Source: Simiduia curdlanivorans (lineage in GTDB: Bacteria; Pseudomonadota; Gammaproteobacteria; Pseudomonadales; Cellvibrionaceae). Taken from it: DNA of 64,000 nucleotides. The notes beneath the pieces were generated by a model that saw only the letters and a list, made by a program, of their open reading frames with translations, made no database searches and was not told the DNA's origin. The stretch lies in contig NZ_JAUFQG010000004.1 in NCBI RefSeq assembly GCF_030409605.1, positions 1,054,001 to 1,118,000 of the forward strand. Reading direction: 5' to 3'. Both the position numbers and the translations under genes were made by a program. Positions 61,662-64,000 of the stretch are shown here, piece after piece; the stretch's first letter is position 1, and every line of letters begins with the position of its first letter.

Positions 61662-62834
61662 ATGGGGCGTTTATTGGTCATGGCAGCAGAGGCAATTGTT
61701 CACCAGCCAGAGGGCTCGGACGCTTGGTTACGCGTGTGGCGCGACATTGTTAAACGAGCCATGCCGGGCATTTTTATCTACCCGATTTTTTGGGCTGTTA
61801 TTGCCGCCAGTTCAGGGTTTCACAAGCTGCATCCAGCGCTGAGTTGGAGTGTGGTAGCGGCACTTACCGGCATTTCGATTGTTCGTCTCATTAACGCAAT
61901 TTACCTTACTCGGGTGCAGCCGGAGAAACGACAAGTTTGGCAGGGCCTTTTTTGGTTCGGGATATTGGCCCATAGTGGTATTTACGGCTCGATGTTTGCC
62001 CTGTCACTGCTTTCTGGTAATGCCCAGTTTAGTTTACTGATGGCATTTTCCGGCGCGGGGATAGTGGCGGGCGGCGTGAATAGTTTTTCCCCTAGCCGGA
62101 ACCTGGCATACGCCTACGCCATTGTCTTCCTGTCGCCTGGGATTGTAGTAGCACTTTGGTCGCAGGACCTATGGGTAGAAGCTGGTTTCATCGTCACCTA
62201 TTTGTTTTATATGTGGAATTTGGTTCGGCAGCAAAATGCGGAGTATTGGGTGTCTCTCAATAATGAGCGCACCTTAGCGTTACAAAGCCGCACCGATTCG
62301 CTAACGACATTGAATAATCGACGCTACTTTGATGAGAAACTCAAGGAGTTATGCCATCTGTCGTCCCGCGATCACATGAATTTATCTATTCTGGTTTTAG
62401 ATTGCGATTTCTTCAAAGCGGTTAACGATAAATATGGCCATGATTTTGGCGACGAGTGCTTGCGACAAGTTGCGAATGTTTTAACCACCAATCTGCCGCG
62501 TGCCACTGATGTTTGTGCACGCTACGGCGGCGAGGAATTTAGTATTATTTTAGCGGGCACGGATCTTCAGGGTGCGCAATTGGTTGCCGAAAAAATTCGA
62601 AACAAAATCGAAAAAATGGAAATAAAGTATAAAAATATAACCACCAAGGTCACCATTAGTGTTGGTCTGGTGTCGGTCCGGTTAGACAACTTTGAAGTGG
62701 GTTTGCCTGAGCGGCTATTTAAATACGCCGATGAAGCGCTCTATCTCGCCAAGGAGCAAGGCCGCAACCGAGTGGTTTGCTCGGTTGCGTCTACCGCGCT
62801 GCAAGCGGGGAAAGTGAAAACTGCGTCGCTTTAG
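61662..62834 (+). CDS. Membrane-bound diguanylate cyclase
   Basis: Makes cyclic di-GMP from two GTP. 390 residues: the N-terminal half has about five hydrophobic segments (unidentified sensing domain), then a GGDEF domain with DSLTTLNNRRYFDEKL, DCDFFKAVNDKYGHDFGD and the active-site GGEEF in RYGGEEFSIIL. The signature is complete, so it should be active. The PilZ protein at 52124 is a possible receptor. Confidence 0.93.
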   Translation: MGRLLVMAAEAIVHQPEGSDAWLRVWRDIVKRAMPGIFIYPIFWAVIAASSGFHKLHPALSWSVVAALTGISIVRLINAIYLTRVQPEKRQVWQGLFWFGILAHSGIYGSMFALSLLSGNAQFSLLMAFSGAGIVAGGVNSFSPSRNLAYAYAIVFLSPGIVVALWSQDLWVEAGFIVTYLFYMWNLVRQQNAEYWVSLNNERTLALQSRTDSLTTLNNRRYFDEKLKELCHLSSRDHMNLSILVLDCDFFKAVNDKYGHDFGDECLRQVANVLTTNLPRATDVCARYGGEEFSIILAGTDLQGAQLVAEKIRNKIEKMEIKYKNITTKVTISVGLVSVRLDNFEVGLPERLFKYADEALYLAKEQGRNRVVCSVASTALQAGKVKTASL

Positions 62835-62843
62835 TAAAAATAC

Positions 62844-64000
62844 TTAAGCTGCGCTTTTGGCATGTTTTTTTGCGCTCACCAGAGCCTGCTCAATATCGGC
62901 AATGATGTCGTCCACATGCTCGAGCCCCGCCGCTAGGCGCACCAGTGTTTGCGGTATGCCTGCGGCAGCGAGCTCTTCAGGTTCGTAGGTCGAGTGGGTC
63001 ATAGAGGCTGGATGCTGAATCAGAGTTTCCGCATCACCTAAACTCACGGCGCGCTTACACATTTGCAGTTGGTTCATAAAAGCTACTGCTTGATCAAAAC
63101 TGCCGTTCAATTCAAAGGCTAAAACGCCACCGCCACCGTGCATTTGTTTTCCCAGTAATTTGTAGCCTGAGTGGCTAGCTAGGCCAGGGTAGTCGACCTT
63201 TTTAATCATAGGGTGGTCTTGCAGATAACTGGCAACCGCGAGTGCATTTTGATTATGCCGTTCCACACGCAGGTGTAAGGTTTTTAAACCGCGGATAATC
63301 AGCCATGCGTCGTGCGGGCTAATAATAGCGCCCATGTCTTTACGCGTGGTCATTTTTATTTGATCAATGATGTCTTTTTTGCCGCACAAAATACCGGCCA
63401 CTACATCGCCGTGGCCGTTTAAAAACTTGGTGGCGGAATGCAAAATAATATCAATGCCATGCTTAGCGGGTTGCTGTAGCACCGGCGACATGAAGGTGTT
63501 GTCGATGATGGTGGTGATGTTTGCCGACTTAGCAATGATGGCGATTAGGTCTAAATCAATAACCGACAGGCAAGGATTAATCGGTGTTTCACCGTAGATC
63601 ACTTTCGTGTTGGGCTTAATGGCGGCGCGCACGGCGCGTTCATCACTTAAATCGACGAAGCTGACCTCAATGCCAAAAGCCGGTAGCTGATGATTAAACA
63701 AGGCGAAAGTACAGCCGTATAAGCGATGGGACGTCACTAGGTGATCGCCTTGTTTAAGTAAACCCAGTACCGCTGCGGACACGGCGCCCATGCCGGAACC
63801 AAATGCGGCGGCGGCTTCGGTGCCTTCAAGCAAGGCCATGCGGGCTTCTAATTCATCCACCGTCGGGTTACCTAGGCGCGAATAAATATGGCCCTGAGCC
63901 TCGCCGGCAAAGCGCTCTGCACCCTGCTCGACGCTATCGAACACGAAGGTGGAAGTTTGATAAATGGGGGTGGACAGGGGGCCGAATTCACCTTGGCTGG
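62844..64000 (-). CDS. Methionine gamma-lyase (5' end beyond the window)
   Basis: PLP enzyme cleaving methionine to methanethiol, ammonia and 2-oxobutyrate. The 386 readable codons stay open to base 64000, so the N-terminus is cut off; the upstream part in frame reads GPLSTPIYQTSTFVFD. The PLP lysine lies in LHSATKFLNGHGD; LYGCTFALFNHQ and SLGDAETLIQHPASMTHS match P. putida MGL closely, including the Cys of YGCTF that is typical of MGL rather than cystathionine lyases. O-acetylhomoserine sulfhydrylase is the main alternative. Confidence 0.88.
   Translation of the reverse strand, partial: SQGEFGPLSTPIYQTSTFVFDSVEQGAERFAGEAQGHIYSRLGNPTVDELEARMALLEGTEAAAAFGSGMGAVSAAVLGLLKQGDHLVTSHRLYGCTFALFNHQLPAFGIEVSFVDLSDERAVRAAIKPNTKVIYGETPINPCLSVIDLDLIAIIAKSANITTIIDNTFMSPVLQQPAKHGIDIILHSATKFLNGHGDVVAGILCGKKDIIDQIKMTTRKDMGAIISPHDAWLIIRGLKTLHLRVERHNQNALAVASYLQDHPMIKKVDYPGLASHSGYKLLGKQMHGGGGVLAFELNGSFDQAVAFMNQLQMCKRAVSLGDAETLIQHPASMTHSTYEPEELAAAGIPQTLVRLAAGLEHVDDIIADIEQALVSAKKHAKSAA

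Overview
The window looks like the chromosome of a free-living, probably marine gammaproteobacterium of the Cellvibrionales type (Saccharophagus/Teredinibacter/Simiduia-like). This is inferred from gene content and order: nudF-yqiB-cpdA-yqiA-(pldA)-parE matches the E. coli order, and aceK, parC, radA, ppc, pldA and LasT-type RNA methyltransferase genes are gammaproteobacterial. No rRNA, tRNA, CRISPR array, integrase or transposase gene was recognised.

Layout. 1-2342: the end of a GMC oxidoreductase gene and two small secreted or lipoprotein genes. 2371-5371: a terminator, then a TPP riboswitch leading a thiD-thiC operon. 5445-11145: nudF, yqiB, cpdA, yqiA, pldA, parE. 11168-14065: a lipoprotein, a metallo-beta-lactamase-fold hydrolase, a hotdog thioesterase, a YgjP-type metallopeptidase and a DUF2750 protein. 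14784-21835 (minus strand): a selenium cluster made of mnmH (selU), a PhnD/C/E-like ABC transporter of the putative selenium type, a 97-residue orphan, and an oxidoreductase-SelD fusion. 22046-27226: convergent ppc and glutathionylspermidine synthetase/amidase, separated by a striking array of three 197-bp structured direct repeats.

28454-35524 is a visibly AT-richer accessory island. It holds a YopT/C58-like papain-fold protein, a two-gene putative nuclease (defence) module (a PD-(D/E)xK-like protein plus a DUF262/HNH protein), a toxin-like gene followed by a frameshifted partner gene, and a run of very small unrelated genes (DUF2164, DUF3303, a DPPxG-type protein, a hypothetical). It ends in a long inverted repeat. 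The island is the best place to look for something undescribed, especially the 30029-32596 gene pair.

35525-47157 returns to ordinary metabolism and transport: azlCD, a GST, pyruvate kinase, LasT, an AbgT transporter, a LEA14-like lipoprotein, a globin, putP, acetolactate synthase and an FMN-binding glutamate synthase-like protein. 47136-64000: an outer-membrane protein, parC, a membrane-anchored protein with a possible Sm-like tail, PilZ, aceK, a polysaccharide deacetylase, a cold-shock gene with a long leader, Bax, a lambda-P-like/triple-DnaT primosome-like pair, a pilin, radA, DUF3291, a diguanylate cyclase and a methionine gamma-lyase that runs off the right edge.

All identifications are by reading motifs and protein similarity from memory; no database search was run.
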